From Phycisphaerae bacterium (GTDB lineage Bacteria > Planctomycetota > Phycisphaerae > UBA1845), in the NCBI GenBank assembly GCA_016929015.1, contig JAFGJQ010000470.1:1-35716 (forward strand): a stretch of DNA of 35,716 nucleotides, written 5' to 3'. The notes beneath the pieces are model-generated. The model did not search any database. It was given only the letters and a program-made list of their open reading frames with translations, and was not told the origin of the DNA. Both the position numbers and the translations under genes were made by a program. Numbering within the stretch: position 1 is the first letter of the stretch; each line of letters starts with the position of its first letter. Below are positions 17,917-27,598 of the stretch, piece after piece.

Positions 17917-17995
17917 GGTGCAACGCCGCACGTCCTGATCCGCTCGCCCGATAAGCAAGTGAATCCCACTTTCCGGACAGCCGATAAACGATCGG
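17909..17995. promoter_or_regulatory. Cluster of three CCGATAA motifs upstream of GT2 gene
   Basis: CCGATAA at 17910, 17948, 17981; the last within CCGAT-AAACG-ATCGG inverted repeat. Confidence 0.45.
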
Positions 17996-18049
17996 ATTGT
18001 GCGGGATCGGTCTGCGCCCGGGCAACCCTGACAAGGAACTTCTGCCCAG

Positions 18050-19048
18050 ATGAATGTCTCCGTGGTCATGACGGTGCTGAACGACCGAGCCGGCTGCGCG
18101 GCTGTGCTGGAAACGCTGCTGCGCCAGACACGCCCGCCGGACGAGATCGTCGTGGTGGACGGCGGGTCGAACGACGGCACGCGGGAGCACGTTGAGTCTC
18201 TGGCCGCCGCGCATCCGCAGGTCCGCCTGATGGTTGCGCCAAACTGCAACATCGCCCGGGGCCGCAATCTGGGCATCGCGGAGGCGGCCGGGCCGATCAT
18301 CGCCACAACCGACGCCGGATGCCGGCTCGACGCCCAATGGCTGGAAAAGCTGGTTCGGCCTTTTGAAAACGATTCGCACGTGGACGTGGTGGCGGGGCTG
18401 TATGCGATTGACGCGCATAGCCTGCTGGAGCGCGTGGTGGGGCTGGCCACCATGCGGGGCCAGATGGAACCTGTGAACCCCGCCACATTCAACCCATCCG
18501 CCCGGTCGATGGCGTTTCGCAAGGACGTGTGGGCACGGGCGGGCGGCTTTCCGGACTGGCTGTACACGTCCGAAGACACTCTCTTTGACCTGAAACTGCG
18601 GCGAATGGGCGTGCGGTGGTCGCTGGGAGAGGGGGCCGTCGTCCGCTGGCGCCCCAGGTCGTCGCTCAGGTCGATCGCGCGGCAGTTCTATCTGTATGGC
18701 CGGGGCCGTGGCCACACGCAGATCGAATCAGGAGACTATGTCTATCACCTGCGAAACCTGGGTTTGCTCGCGGGCCTGGTTGCGGTCGGGTTCTGGCAGC
18801 CCTGGGCCTGGGCGCTGGCGGCAGTTGTGTGGGCCTATTTCTACGTGTGGGGGTTTCATCGGCGCTGCCTGAAGATTTCGCAACACGCCAGGAGCCGGCG
18901 AGCGTACGCACTGGGGATGCTCGTTCTCTCGATCGTGATGCTCTGGGGGACGGCGGGGTACGTGGCCGGGACACTTCAGCGCTGGCGACGGCCGGCCGTT
19001 TTTCGCGGTCGCATGGCGGCGTACATGGCCGGGGAGGACGCCGGGTGA
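18050..19048 (+). CDS. Glycosyltransferase family 2 with C-terminal TM region
   Basis: MNVSVVMTVLNDRAGCAAVLETLLRQTRPPDEIVVVDGGSNDGT; TTDAGC. Confidence 0.93.
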   Translation: MNVSVVMTVLNDRAGCAAVLETLLRQTRPPDEIVVVDGGSNDGTREHVESLAAAHPQVRLMVAPNCNIARGRNLGIAEAAGPIIATTDAGCRLDAQWLEKLVRPFENDSHVDVVAGLYAIDAHSLLERVVGLATMRGQMEPVNPATFNPSARSMAFRKDVWARAGGFPDWLYTSEDTLFDLKLRRMGVRWSLGEGAVVRWRPRSSLRSIARQFYLYGRGRGHTQIESGDYVYHLRNLGLLAGLVAVGFWQPWAWALAAVVWAYFYVWGFHRRCLKISQHARSRRAYALGMLVLSIVMLWGTAGYVAGTLQRWRRPAVFRGRMAAYMAGEDAG

Positions 19049-20460
19049 CGAAATCCGCGGAGTCAACCGAGCGCCGCCGGTCGCTGTTGTGCGTTGCCTA
19101 CGCGTTTGCCCCCGTTCTGCGCAGTGGCACTCATCGGACACTGGCCTTCGTTCGGCACCTGGACCGCCGTGGATGGGACAGCACGGTCATCACGGTACAG
19201 CCAGACGGCGAGCCCGCGGATTTGGATTTGCTGTCTCGCGTGCCGGAACGCACTCGGGTCATCCGCACACACTGGGCGCCGCTGACGGAGCAATTCAAGC
19301 GATTCTGTGGTCGGATGCAACGGCCCCGGCCCGCCCGGGTGAACGGCCCGACGCGATCCGGGACGGGAGAAGCCGCGGGAGTCCACCGCGGCCTGCGCGA
19401 CTGGTTTTCGCGCCTGCTGCTTACGCCCGATTCGCGACTCGGTTGGGTGCTTCCCGGCCTGGCGGCGACCCGGGGCCGGAGGGTGGACGCGGTGTACTCC
19501 ACGTCGCCCTTTCCCAGTGCGCATCTGATTGCCATGCTCGCGGCCATGCGCTTGCGCCGGCCGTGGGTGGCGGACTTTCGCGATCCGTGGGGCGGTAACC
19601 CGTTTCGCGATTTGGGTTACGCGTCGCTGGCGGCGTGGGACGGCTTTCTGGAGCGGCGCGTGCTGCGGCGGGCGAGTCGCATCGTCTGTAACACGCCGAC
19701 GCTGCAGAGAAACTTGGCCCGCCGGCTGCCCTGGACGGCGGCAAAAGCGGTGACGCTGCCCAACGGGTATGACCTGGACGTGATCGAATCGACAAGGCCG
19801 ATCCGTGACGTCGGCGATGACGCCTTCGTGCTGGTTCACACCGGGAACTTTTACGGCAATCGCAGCCCGATTCCTCTTTTGCGGGGTCTGAGACTGGCTG
19901 CAGAGCAGAACGCGGATGTCGCCCGGCGGGCGAAGGTCGTTTTTGTCGGGGACCCGACGTACGACGGGCAGCGGATCGAACGCCTGGCGACGGCGGCCGG
20001 CGTGGCCGGTCTTGTTCAGGTTCTGGGCGTGCGTCCGCACGCGGAGGTGATCGGCCGGCTGCGGGGGGCGGACGCTTCCATCGTGGTCGGTCTTGACGGC
20101 CCCGGCAGCGACCTGCAGGTCCCCAACAAGCTCTACGAGTACCTGGCCGTGCGCCGACCAGTTCTGGCCCTGGCTCCGCGTGAGGGTGCCATCGCCGATG
20201 TGCTGGCCGACGCCGTTGCCGACAACCTGGTGTGTTCTCCGCAGGACGAAGGGGAAATCGCCCTCGGTATCGAGTGGATGGTGCGGCGCGGCGGCGGTTT
20301 TGTGGATGGGGCGTGGTCGGGCGTGGATCGCTACGATCGCCGTCACGCGGCGGAGGGTCTGGCTCGTCTGCTGGACGAACTGATCGGCGCTCGCCGATCC
20401 GCACGGAGCGCGGATGCGTGCGCCGCGGCAGGGCAGGGAGGGGTGGCATGCGTACCGTGA
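19045..20460 (+). CDS. Glycosyltransferase family 4-like
   Basis: GTG start overlapping previous TGA; VADFRDPWGGNPF, CNTPTLQRNLARRLPWTAAKAVTLPNGYD, VPNKLYEYLAVRRPVLAL. Confidence 0.88.
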   Translation: MTKSAESTERRRSLLCVAYAFAPVLRSGTHRTLAFVRHLDRRGWDSTVITVQPDGEPADLDLLSRVPERTRVIRTHWAPLTEQFKRFCGRMQRPRPARVNGPTRSGTGEAAGVHRGLRDWFSRLLLTPDSRLGWVLPGLAATRGRRVDAVYSTSPFPSAHLIAMLAAMRLRRPWVADFRDPWGGNPFRDLGYASLAAWDGFLERRVLRRASRIVCNTPTLQRNLARRLPWTAAKAVTLPNGYDLDVIESTRPIRDVGDDAFVLVHTGNFYGNRSPIPLLRGLRLAAEQNADVARRAKVVFVGDPTYDGQRIERLATAAGVAGLVQVLGVRPHAEVIGRLRGADASIVVGLDGPGSDLQVPNKLYEYLAVRRPVLALAPREGAIADVLADAVADNLVCSPQDEGEIALGIEWMVRRGGGFVDGAWSGVDRYDRRHAAEGLARLLDELIGARRSARSADACAAAGQGGVACVP

Positions 20461-22139
20461 CGCCGACGAACGAACGGATCGTAACGTTTGCGGTCGTGGC
20501 GTACGCGGCCCTGATCGGCTGCATATCCTGGGTCGGGGGCGATCCGTTCTACAACAATGACGAGTCGCGGCAGTTGATGACGGGTGCGTTCTGGTGCGAC
20601 GTCCTCACCGAGTGGCCGATGGACGATCCGGAAGGCTTTGCGAAACGATACTTCGCCCAGTATCCGAACCTGGGGCTGCTGGTCAGTCCGCAGTTGTTCC
20701 ACTGGATGGAAGGCGCGGCGTTCCGTGTGTTCGGCGTGGGACCGACACCGGCGCGGGTGCTGCTGGGACTGTTCACCGCGGGTTTTCTGATCGGCTGGTG
20801 GTACTGGGTTCGGGCGTACATCGGCACGGCCGCCGCCGTCTGGACGACGTTCATCGTCGGGCTGGTCCCCGATCTGTTCGAGCTTTCGGGCCACGTGATG
20901 CTGGAGGTCCCGTTTCTGGCCTGGATGGTCGCGTCCGTGCTGGCGTTTCGCCGCTACCTTCGGACGCAGCGCTCGCTGTGGCTGTGGGTGGCCTGCGCCG
21001 CGGCGACGGCGGTTGCCCTGACCCGCTTCCACGCGCCGATCGTGCTGGCGCCCCTGGCGGTGGAGTTTCTGGCGGCCCGCCGGTGGAACGTGCTACGCCG
21101 GCCGATGTTCTGGCTGCCCGTGTTCGTGTCGGCGGCGGTTTCCTGCACGTATTGCCTCGTGAACCTCTCACACTATCACACGTGGCACACGTTGCTGGCG
21201 AGTGACGGGTTCGGCCCGCTGGCTTTGTTGCCCGGGAAAATCCTGCGCTCGATCGGCGCGGCACCGGCGATTCTGACGGCCGTTGGGTTGGGCGCGCTGC
21301 TGGCCTTCCCGCGGGCGCGGCGTGCCGCCCCGTGGCCCGTTATTGCCTGGTTCCTCGCGACCGTCGCGATGTGGCTCTGCATGTCCTACCGGCCGGTCCG
21401 GTTCCTGGCGTACGCCTGGCCGGCGGGTGTGGCGCTGGGTCTGGGCGTCGTGTTTCTGTATGCCGGGCAGACCGGCTGGCGCCGGGCGGCCCACACGCTG
21501 GCGGCGGTGGCCTTCCTCGCAACGGCCTGGGAAACGTACGCTAATCTCCAGCCGGGTCTGCACGGGTACGCCCGGGCCGCGGAACAGGCGATGGCCGCCT
21601 CGCAGACCGGACGATTGTTCATCCACGGCCGGCAGGACGGGGTGTTCATCTGGCGTGTGCGCCAGCGTGATCCGGATTTGCGCTATGCCGTGTTCCGTGC
21701 CAGTAAGACTCTTTCCTCGGGCGAGCCGGACGGCATGAAAGACTATCGCCCGTTGCTGGAAAGCGCGGAGGCGATGCTGGATCGGCTTGAGGCGCTGGGT
21801 GTGGATGTGGTTGTGTCCGAGGACCGGCCGGAGATCGACAGTCCGCCGTATCACACGTTTCTGCGATTGCTGGCCACGGAACGGTTCGAGCCCATTGAAC
21901 GGGTGGACCTGGAGAATGCCATTGGACGCATTGCGGCCCGGACGCTCACGGTTTATCGCTTTCGGCGCGAGCAGCCGGTTCCGGGTCGCGTCACGTTGCC
22001 GTTGACGGCGCTGGGGCCGGACTTCGTGCTGGAGGCGGACCTGTCGCGTCCGTTGCGCGGCTGGAAAGACGATGCACCGAACCGGTCGCGAACGGTGGCG
22101 GGCGACGCCGAGTCGGGCACAGGGGGCGAACCGGGATGA
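20448..22139 (+). CDS. ArnT/PMT (GT39)-like multi-TM glycosyltransferase
   Basis: N-terminal TM then DPFYNNDESRQLMTG (acidic catalytic loop pattern), about ten hydrophobic segments. Confidence 0.75.
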   Translation: MRTVTPTNERIVTFAVVAYAALIGCISWVGGDPFYNNDESRQLMTGAFWCDVLTEWPMDDPEGFAKRYFAQYPNLGLLVSPQLFHWMEGAAFRVFGVGPTPARVLLGLFTAGFLIGWWYWVRAYIGTAAAVWTTFIVGLVPDLFELSGHVMLEVPFLAWMVASVLAFRRYLRTQRSLWLWVACAAATAVALTRFHAPIVLAPLAVEFLAARRWNVLRRPMFWLPVFVSAAVSCTYCLVNLSHYHTWHTLLASDGFGPLALLPGKILRSIGAAPAILTAVGLGALLAFPRARRAAPWPVIAWFLATVAMWLCMSYRPVRFLAYAWPAGVALGLGVVFLYAGQTGWRRAAHTLAAVAFLATAWETYANLQPGLHGYARAAEQAMAASQTGRLFIHGRQDGVFIWRVRQRDPDLRYAVFRASKTLSSGEPDGMKDYRPLLESAEAMLDRLEALGVDVVVSEDRPEIDSPPYHTFLRLLATERFEPIERVDLENAIGRIAARTLTVYRFRREQPVPGRVTLPLTALGPDFVLEADLSRPLRGWKDDAPNRSRTVAGDAESGTGGEPG

Positions 22140-23305
22140 CGGCCGGCGGTCACAACCTTCCCCGGATTCTCCACGTGCTGAACGCGCTGGATGCCGGCGG
22201 CATGGAGCGTACGCTGCTGTCACTCGTGGCGGGCACGAGCGATCGGTTCGATCACGTGATCTGCACGCTGCGGGGGCCGGGCCCGCTGGCGGATCGCGTG
22301 CCGGCCTCCGCGAGGCTGGTGTCGCTGGGTGTGCAGGGCAGGCGAGCGCCGGCGGCGATCGGACTGGCCCGTGTCATCCGGTCATGCCGGCCGGCGCTGG
22401 TTCACGCCCGGAGCTGGGGTGTCTGGGCCGACGCGGCGCTGGGTTGCGTTCTGGGCGGCCGGCCGCCGCTGATCCTGAGCTTTCACGGTCTGCAATCCGA
22501 TACGGGTTTCGGCCGGCGTGATCGAATGCGGGCGCGCTGGCTTCGGTGCCTGTGTCGGCGGTACGCGTGCGTCTCTCGCGCGGGAACTCGGCAGCTTGTG
22601 GAGGAACTGGGCATTCCGTCTTCGTGGATCACGCTGTTGCCCAACGGCGTGGACACGGATCGTTTCCGTCCCCATTCCGGCGACGTCCGCGCGCGGGCTC
22701 GGGCCGCATTGGGCCTTCCGCAGACCGCCTTCATCGCGGGGACGACCGGGTCGCTCACGCCCGTCAAGGATCACGTTTGCTTCCTGCGCGGGCTGCGGCA
22801 ATGCCGCGACGCGGGGACGGTTATCCACGGGCTGGTTGTCGGTGACGGCCCCTTGCGGGCCGACTTGGCGGAACGGGTGCGACAGGAGGGAATGGAAGGG
22901 TTCGTGCATTTTACGGGCCGGCGCGACGACGGGCCGCAATTGCTGGCGGCCATGGATGTCTACGTGTGTTCCAGCCGGTCCGAAGGGATGAGCAACGCCG
23001 TGCTGGAGGCGATGGCGGCGGGTCTGCCCGTGGTGGCGACGGACGTGGGCGACAACGGGTGGCTGCTGGACGGCGGACGGGCCGGCGTGCTGGTTCCACC
23101 CCGGGCGCCGCAACCCCTTGCATCCGCAATCTGCCGACTGGCCGAGGATGAGGCCGTTCGCCGTGCCCTGGGCGACGCGGCTCGCCGCTGCGTGTGCGGG
23201 CAGTTCACGTCTGCCGGCACGCGGCAGCATCACGTCTCGTTGTACACGTCTGTGCTGGATGAGGTCAGCCGGCCGCAGCGCAGACCGGCTCTCGCTCTTC
23301 CGTGA
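22136..23305 (+). CDS. Glycosyltransferase family 4/GT1
   Basis: LHVLNALDAGGMERTLLSL, LPNGVDTDRF, SRSEGMSNAVLEAMAAGLPVVATDVGDN; ATGA overlap with upstream gene. Confidence 0.95.
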   Translation: MTAGGHNLPRILHVLNALDAGGMERTLLSLVAGTSDRFDHVICTLRGPGPLADRVPASARLVSLGVQGRRAPAAIGLARVIRSCRPALVHARSWGVWADAALGCVLGGRPPLILSFHGLQSDTGFGRRDRMRARWLRCLCRRYACVSRAGTRQLVEELGIPSSWITLLPNGVDTDRFRPHSGDVRARARAALGLPQTAFIAGTTGSLTPVKDHVCFLRGLRQCRDAGTVIHGLVVGDGPLRADLAERVRQEGMEGFVHFTGRRDDGPQLLAAMDVYVCSSRSEGMSNAVLEAMAAGLPVVATDVGDNGWLLDGGRAGVLVPPRAPQPLASAICRLAEDEAVRRALGDAARRCVCGQFTSAGTRQHHVSLYTSVLDEVSRPQRRPALALP

Positions 23306-23936
23306 CGGCGGCGCCTCCCGCGAGACGGGATGGGGATTCCGCGTGTACGGTGCTTTCGGTCTTCCAGGCGCCGCAGATCGCCACGCCTTCGTGCCAATCC
23401 ACCGTGTAGCGGGACGTGAAGGCGGCGAAGTGGTTGCGGTAGTCGTCCAGGGTGTTTTGCCAGATGCCCGTGGACGGCTTCCGGCCGGACAGGTTCGTCA
23501 CGATGATGAGGACAAAGAGCCCGCCGGGCCGGACGTATCGCATGAGGCAGCGGGTCGTTTCGTGTACGTCAGGGTCGGCCAGGTCATAGTGGTACAGTCC
23601 GCAGCCACGGGTGACAACCACGTCAAAGCTCTCCGGGGGCACGGGCAGCGGCCGGCGGACGTCGGCGCAGTAATACCTGTGTCCGGGGTAGTACTCGCGG
23701 GCCCACCGGATCCCGGTTTCGGAGCGGTCCACACCGACGCAGTTCAGCCCCATCCGGTTGAACAGGTGCGTGTGGAACCCGCTTCCGCAGGCCGCCTCGA
23801 GCACGCGGGCCCCGCGGGGGATGCCGAACCGGCGGATGAAGTGGCGCCGGTGCCACCGCCACTCACGCCAGAACGAGTACTTCCAGCCGCCGTCGGCAAA
23901 AAACGATTCGTAGTGCATGGATTCTTCGTTGTACAT
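23265..23936 (-). CDS. Class I SAM-dependent methyltransferase
   Basis: GARVLEAACGSGFHTHLFNRMGLNCVGVDRSETGI, RYVRPGGLFVLI. Confidence 0.88.
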   Translation of the reverse strand: MYNEESMHYESFFADGGWKYSFWREWRWHRRHFIRRFGIPRGARVLEAACGSGFHTHLFNRMGLNCVGVDRSETGIRWAREYYPGHRYYCADVRRPLPVPPESFDVVVTRGCGLYHYDLADPDVHETTRCLMRYVRPGGLFVLIIVTNLSGRKPSTGIWQNTLDDYRNHFAAFTSRYTVDWHEGVAICGAWKTESTVHAESPSRLAGGAAVTEEREPVCAAAG

Positions 23937-24003
23937 GTCGACTCCCGGGGGTTACAGGGCTGGACAGTGGTCGGCGAGGCCGAGGCGTCAACCCTCTGCG
24001 GTG

Positions 24004-24112
24004 TTATCGGAAGTCCGGGCCGCGAAGGTTGAGACGGGGTGCGTCCGATAACTCCGCCCGCCGTCGATGGCGTCCGAAGATTGATTCAGGCGTGCGGGCA
24101 AGCTCCCGATAA
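24004..24112. promoter_or_regulatory. CCGATAA motif cluster (TTATCGG 24004, CCGATAAC 24045 and 24106) upstream of Wzz-like gene
   Basis: Direct reading; two copies share CCGATAACTCC. Confidence 0.45.
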
Positions 24113-24202
24113 CTCCAGCAAGGGCCATCGCGCCGGCGGGGCGGCTGCGCATGGCCCAAACGACCGGCCCGACGTATTGCGGAACGTGTGAGTTTTGCAC
24201 GA

Positions 24203-26233
24203 ATGACAGACGAGCATCACCGCTCTTCGTCCACAGCGCGGAATCGATCGGCCCCCGCAGAGCCACGGGAGCGGGTCGCGGACGATTCTCCGTTTGCGCA
24301 GGCGCAGCACACGGTGGGAGAGACCCTCCGGGTGGTGATCCTTCGGCGCTGGGCTTTCTTCGTGCCCTTCTGCGTGGTCGCCACGCTGGCCGCATTGATC
24401 AGTCATCAGATTCCCCGGAAGTACGGCGTCAGCACCGCGTTCGAGCGGCGGGACAATCCCGTGCTGCAGAACCTGCCCGCGGGCGGCGCCATCAAGCTGG
24501 TGAAGGACAGCCGGCCCACCGTCACGCGCGACCTTCGCGACATCACTCTCATGGAGGACGTGCTGGACGATATCGGGCTGACGGCGTCGCTTCCGCGCAC
24601 GGCGGAGGGCGAGCTGACGCCGGAAGGGCAGCGCGCCCGCCGATCCATGGCCGGTCGGTACGCGGCGGGCGTATCCGTTGACGTCAAGTCGTTTGCATCG
24701 GAGACGTCATTCGACAATATGACGATATCGTGCGACGGTCAGGATCCGTCGCATCTTGCCGAGGTATGCAACGCCCTGCGGGATCGGTACATCGCGCAGA
24801 CGCGGGTGAAGATGACGCAACGACTGACGGAGACGCGCGAGTATTTCGCCGAACAGGCCGCCGCGTGCCAGGCCCGGATCGCCGAATTGAACCGCGCTCG
24901 ACTGGGCAGCGTGCTGAACAGCTCGCTGGCGGACCTGGCCGATCCGCAATCCGTCGCGAATCGCCTGCAGCGCCTGCGGAACGAACGAGACACGCTGTTG
25001 CGTGAGCGCGACGACCTGGAAATCCGCATTGAGGCCCACGAGGACAACCTCAGCCGGCTGGGTCAACTGGCGGGTCGCGGCAGCGGCGGGGCAGCGGGGT
25101 CCGGTACGCCCGTGCTGTATCGCAGCCCGCAGGCCGTCCGGATCCAGACAGAGATCGAGGAGGTCGACGCGCAGATCTATCGGGAGCGACAGGAGAACAA
25201 GAAGACGGCCCGGCACCCGGACGTGGCGGAACTCCTGCGCAGGCGTGCAGTGCTGCTGGAGCGGCTGTCGCGGCAGGCGGAGGTGGACGCGCTGACCGCC
25301 GTGGTGGCGCCGGGGATCGAGTCGTCCTCCGTGCCGATGACGTCGACCGGCAGCGACACCGTTCTCGCACAGATCTCCAACCTGAAGATGGAACTCAAGA
25401 CGCTTCGCAGCCAACTCCAGCGGACGGAACGCTCCCTGGAGGTGGTCGAGGCGGACGTGAAGGATTTTGAGGCCCGAAAGAGCGAGGTATTCGAGAACTT
25501 CCAGGCCCGCGAGGACGTGACCGACGCCCTCAAGACGGCCCAGCAGGAACACATTCTCTACCAGGTGACGCTCTCCAAGCTGGACACCCTGCTCACGGCG
25601 GACGAGAGCGAGCGGGCGGTGGGCTTCACCGTGCTTTCGCCGGCGCGGGCCGCACTGGTGCCCAGCAGCCCCAAGCCGAATATCGTGTTGATGATCGCAC
25701 TGCTTCTGGGGATCATCAGCGGCGCCTGCGGCGTGCTGCTGGCGGAGATTTTCGACCGGTCGTTCCACACCACGCGGCAGGTTACCCGAAGCCTGGGCCT
25801 CAGCGTGCTGGAGTGCATCGATGAGATCGTGACGGCCGCTGACCGGGCCCGCCAGTTCCGGCGACGCGTGCTGCTGGCGCCGGTCGTGGTCCTGATTATG
25901 CTCGCGGCCGTCTCAGGCAGCAATGTCATGGCCTACCTGAGCCTCAAACGGCCGCACACCTACCAGAGCCTGATGCGCGTTCCCGAGCAGGCATGGGGCC
26001 AGGTCGCGGGGCTGTGGCAGTCGCCGGGCCCGTCGCAGGCGGGGGCCGACGAGCCCGCCGAGATCCATCCGCGCGTCGTGCCGGCGGGGGATGTGCGTCT
26101 GGCCTCCCGGCCGGACATTGCTTCGGATGACCTGCTGTTTCAGGGGATGCTCGACTCGTCGCTCCGTCCGCCATTTCCGCTTGAACCGTTCCGTCCGTTG
26201 CCGCCGGCGTTTCGCCCCGAACGCTCCGAGTAA
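24203..26233 (+). CDS. Wzz/GumC-like polysaccharide chain-length/export protein without kinase domain
   Basis: N-terminal TM FFVPFCVVATLAALISHQIP, long periplasmic coiled coil, second TM LVPSSPKPNIVLMIALLLGIISGACGVLLAE; no Walker motifs. Confidence 0.88.
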   Translation: MTDEHHRSSSTARNRSAPAEPRERVADDSPFAQAQHTVGETLRVVILRRWAFFVPFCVVATLAALISHQIPRKYGVSTAFERRDNPVLQNLPAGGAIKLVKDSRPTVTRDLRDITLMEDVLDDIGLTASLPRTAEGELTPEGQRARRSMAGRYAAGVSVDVKSFASETSFDNMTISCDGQDPSHLAEVCNALRDRYIAQTRVKMTQRLTETREYFAEQAAACQARIAELNRARLGSVLNSSLADLADPQSVANRLQRLRNERDTLLRERDDLEIRIEAHEDNLSRLGQLAGRGSGGAAGSGTPVLYRSPQAVRIQTEIEEVDAQIYRERQENKKTARHPDVAELLRRRAVLLERLSRQAEVDALTAVVAPGIESSSVPMTSTGSDTVLAQISNLKMELKTLRSQLQRTERSLEVVEADVKDFEARKSEVFENFQAREDVTDALKTAQQEHILYQVTLSKLDTLLTADESERAVGFTVLSPARAALVPSSPKPNIVLMIALLLGIISGACGVLLAEIFDRSFHTTRQVTRSLGLSVLECIDEIVTAADRARQFRRRVLLAPVVVLIMLAAVSGSNVMAYLSLKRPHTYQSLMRVPEQAWGQVAGLWQSPGPSQAGADEPAEIHPRVVPAGDVRLASRPDIASDDLLFQGMLDSSLRPPFPLEPFRPLPPAFRPERSE

Positions 26234-26236
26234 CAT

Positions 26237-26310
26237 CCGATAACGCGGTTCTTCATCCGATCACGAACGTTATCGCCGTTTCGTAAGTCACGCGGCATCC
26301 GCTCCGATAG
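26237..26310. promoter_or_regulatory. CCGATAA-related motifs and GATAACG-N22-CGTTATC inverted repeat upstream of TPR gene
   Basis: CCGATAACG 26237, CGTTATC 26268, CCGATAG 26304. Confidence 0.45.
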
Positions 26311-26353
26311 ATAGGTGAGCACTCCGGGACCCTGTTGTGACAGGAGGAGACTT

Positions 26354-27577
26354 ATGCCCCATAACGGGGAGCATCACCACGCCGCGAAAACTCCCGCCGG
26401 GTCGGCGGCAGAGCTTGTGGCGGCCGTGCGGCGATTCTTCGAGCAACGGCATCGGTTGCGGCAGGCCGTTATTCTTCTGAACAACGGTCGACACGGCGAG
26501 GCCGCCGAGTGTTTTGCGGCGCTGAGTCGGGCGTGTCCGGATCGACCATCCCTCTCGGCCTGCCTTGCGGCGTCCCTGCACGGTGCGGGTCGTCACGCCG
26601 AGGCGGTGGAAGCGAGCGCCGACGCCCTGCCCGCCCGCCAGGATGATGACGAGACTTGTGTGCGGTACGCCTGGGCGCTGTGGAATGCCGGTCGGCGGGA
26701 CGCGGCTTTGAGCACGCTTCGCGAGCGTCTGTTGCAGCGGCCGGACCGCGCGGAGCTGCATTACCAGATGGCAACGCTTCTGGCGTCTGCGGATTCCCCG
26801 GACGAGGCGGAGCTTCACTTCCGCCGGGCCGTTGTGCTGGATGAGAACCACGTGGACGCGCTGGTCGGTCTGGCCCTGTGCGAAGGCGTGCGGCGCCGGA
26901 CCTCCAATGCACTGCGGCATTTGACGCGGGCGCAGCGGCTTCGTCCGTCGGATGCCCGGACCAACCTGTTGCTGAGCCTGGCCGCCCAGGCGGCGGAGCA
27001 GATGGGGCTGGCCGATCCCGTTCAGGCGGCGCTGCCGGATGTGGGACCGAGCGAGGCCGAAGCCGTCGAGCAGCTCAGCCGGGTCATCGAGGCAGAGCCG
27101 GATTTTGTGGACGCCTTCCTGTCGCTGCCGCCGGACGATCTCGACGCCGACGTGTTCGGGCTTCTGGCGGAGACGCTTTCGCTGACTCTTCGCCGTCAGC
27201 CGGAGCATGCGGACCTCTACTACCACTGCGGGCGCGTGCTGGAACGGCTGGGTCGCCGTCGCGAGGCCATCGAGGCGACGGAGCAGGCGGTGCGTGCGGA
27301 CCCGGGGTGCGTACGGGCGCTGATCCAGTTGGGCACGCTGTACGGACAGACCAACCGGCTCGACGACGCGGCCGGCCGGCTGGAAGAGGCGATTGCCCGC
27401 GGGGCCGCGTATCCGGACGTGTACCTGCTGCTCGGGCATCAGTATCGCCGGTCGGGGCGGACAGACCGCGCTCGCTGGGCATACGGACAGGCGTTGCATC
27501 TGAACAGTCAGTTTGCGGCGGCCCGGGAGGCCTTGGCGTCTCTGGCGAACGTGGAGGTTGCGGCGGTCCAGGCCTAG
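26354..27577 (+). CDS. TPR repeat protein
   Basis: Repeated TPR-like units (GRHAEAVEAS, PDEAELHFRRAVVLDENHVDALV, GRRREAIEATEQAVRADPG); SD AGGAGG upstream. Confidence 0.88.
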   Translation: MPHNGEHHHAAKTPAGSAAELVAAVRRFFEQRHRLRQAVILLNNGRHGEAAECFAALSRACPDRPSLSACLAASLHGAGRHAEAVEASADALPARQDDDETCVRYAWALWNAGRRDAALSTLRERLLQRPDRAELHYQMATLLASADSPDEAELHFRRAVVLDENHVDALVGLALCEGVRRRTSNALRHLTRAQRLRPSDARTNLLLSLAAQAAEQMGLADPVQAALPDVGPSEAEAVEQLSRVIEAEPDFVDAFLSLPPDDLDADVFGLLAETLSLTLRRQPEHADLYYHCGRVLERLGRRREAIEATEQAVRADPGCVRALIQLGTLYGQTNRLDDAAGRLEEAIARGAAYPDVYLLLGHQYRRSGRTDRARWAYGQALHLNSQFAAAREALASLANVEVAAVQA

Positions 27578-27598
27578 TTGCCCTGGGGCGGAGAGATC

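Noticed and set aside
18616-19044. N-terminal extension of the glycosyltransferase ORF
   Set aside because: Overlaps the GT2 gene in another frame; GTG at 19045 with GTGA overlap is the more likely start
19063-20346. 427-aa - strand ORF
   Set aside because: Antisense to a well-supported glycosyltransferase; no domain signal
21168-22223. 351-aa - strand ORF
   Set aside because: Antisense to the GT39-like membrane protein; His/Arg/Gln-rich shadow ORF
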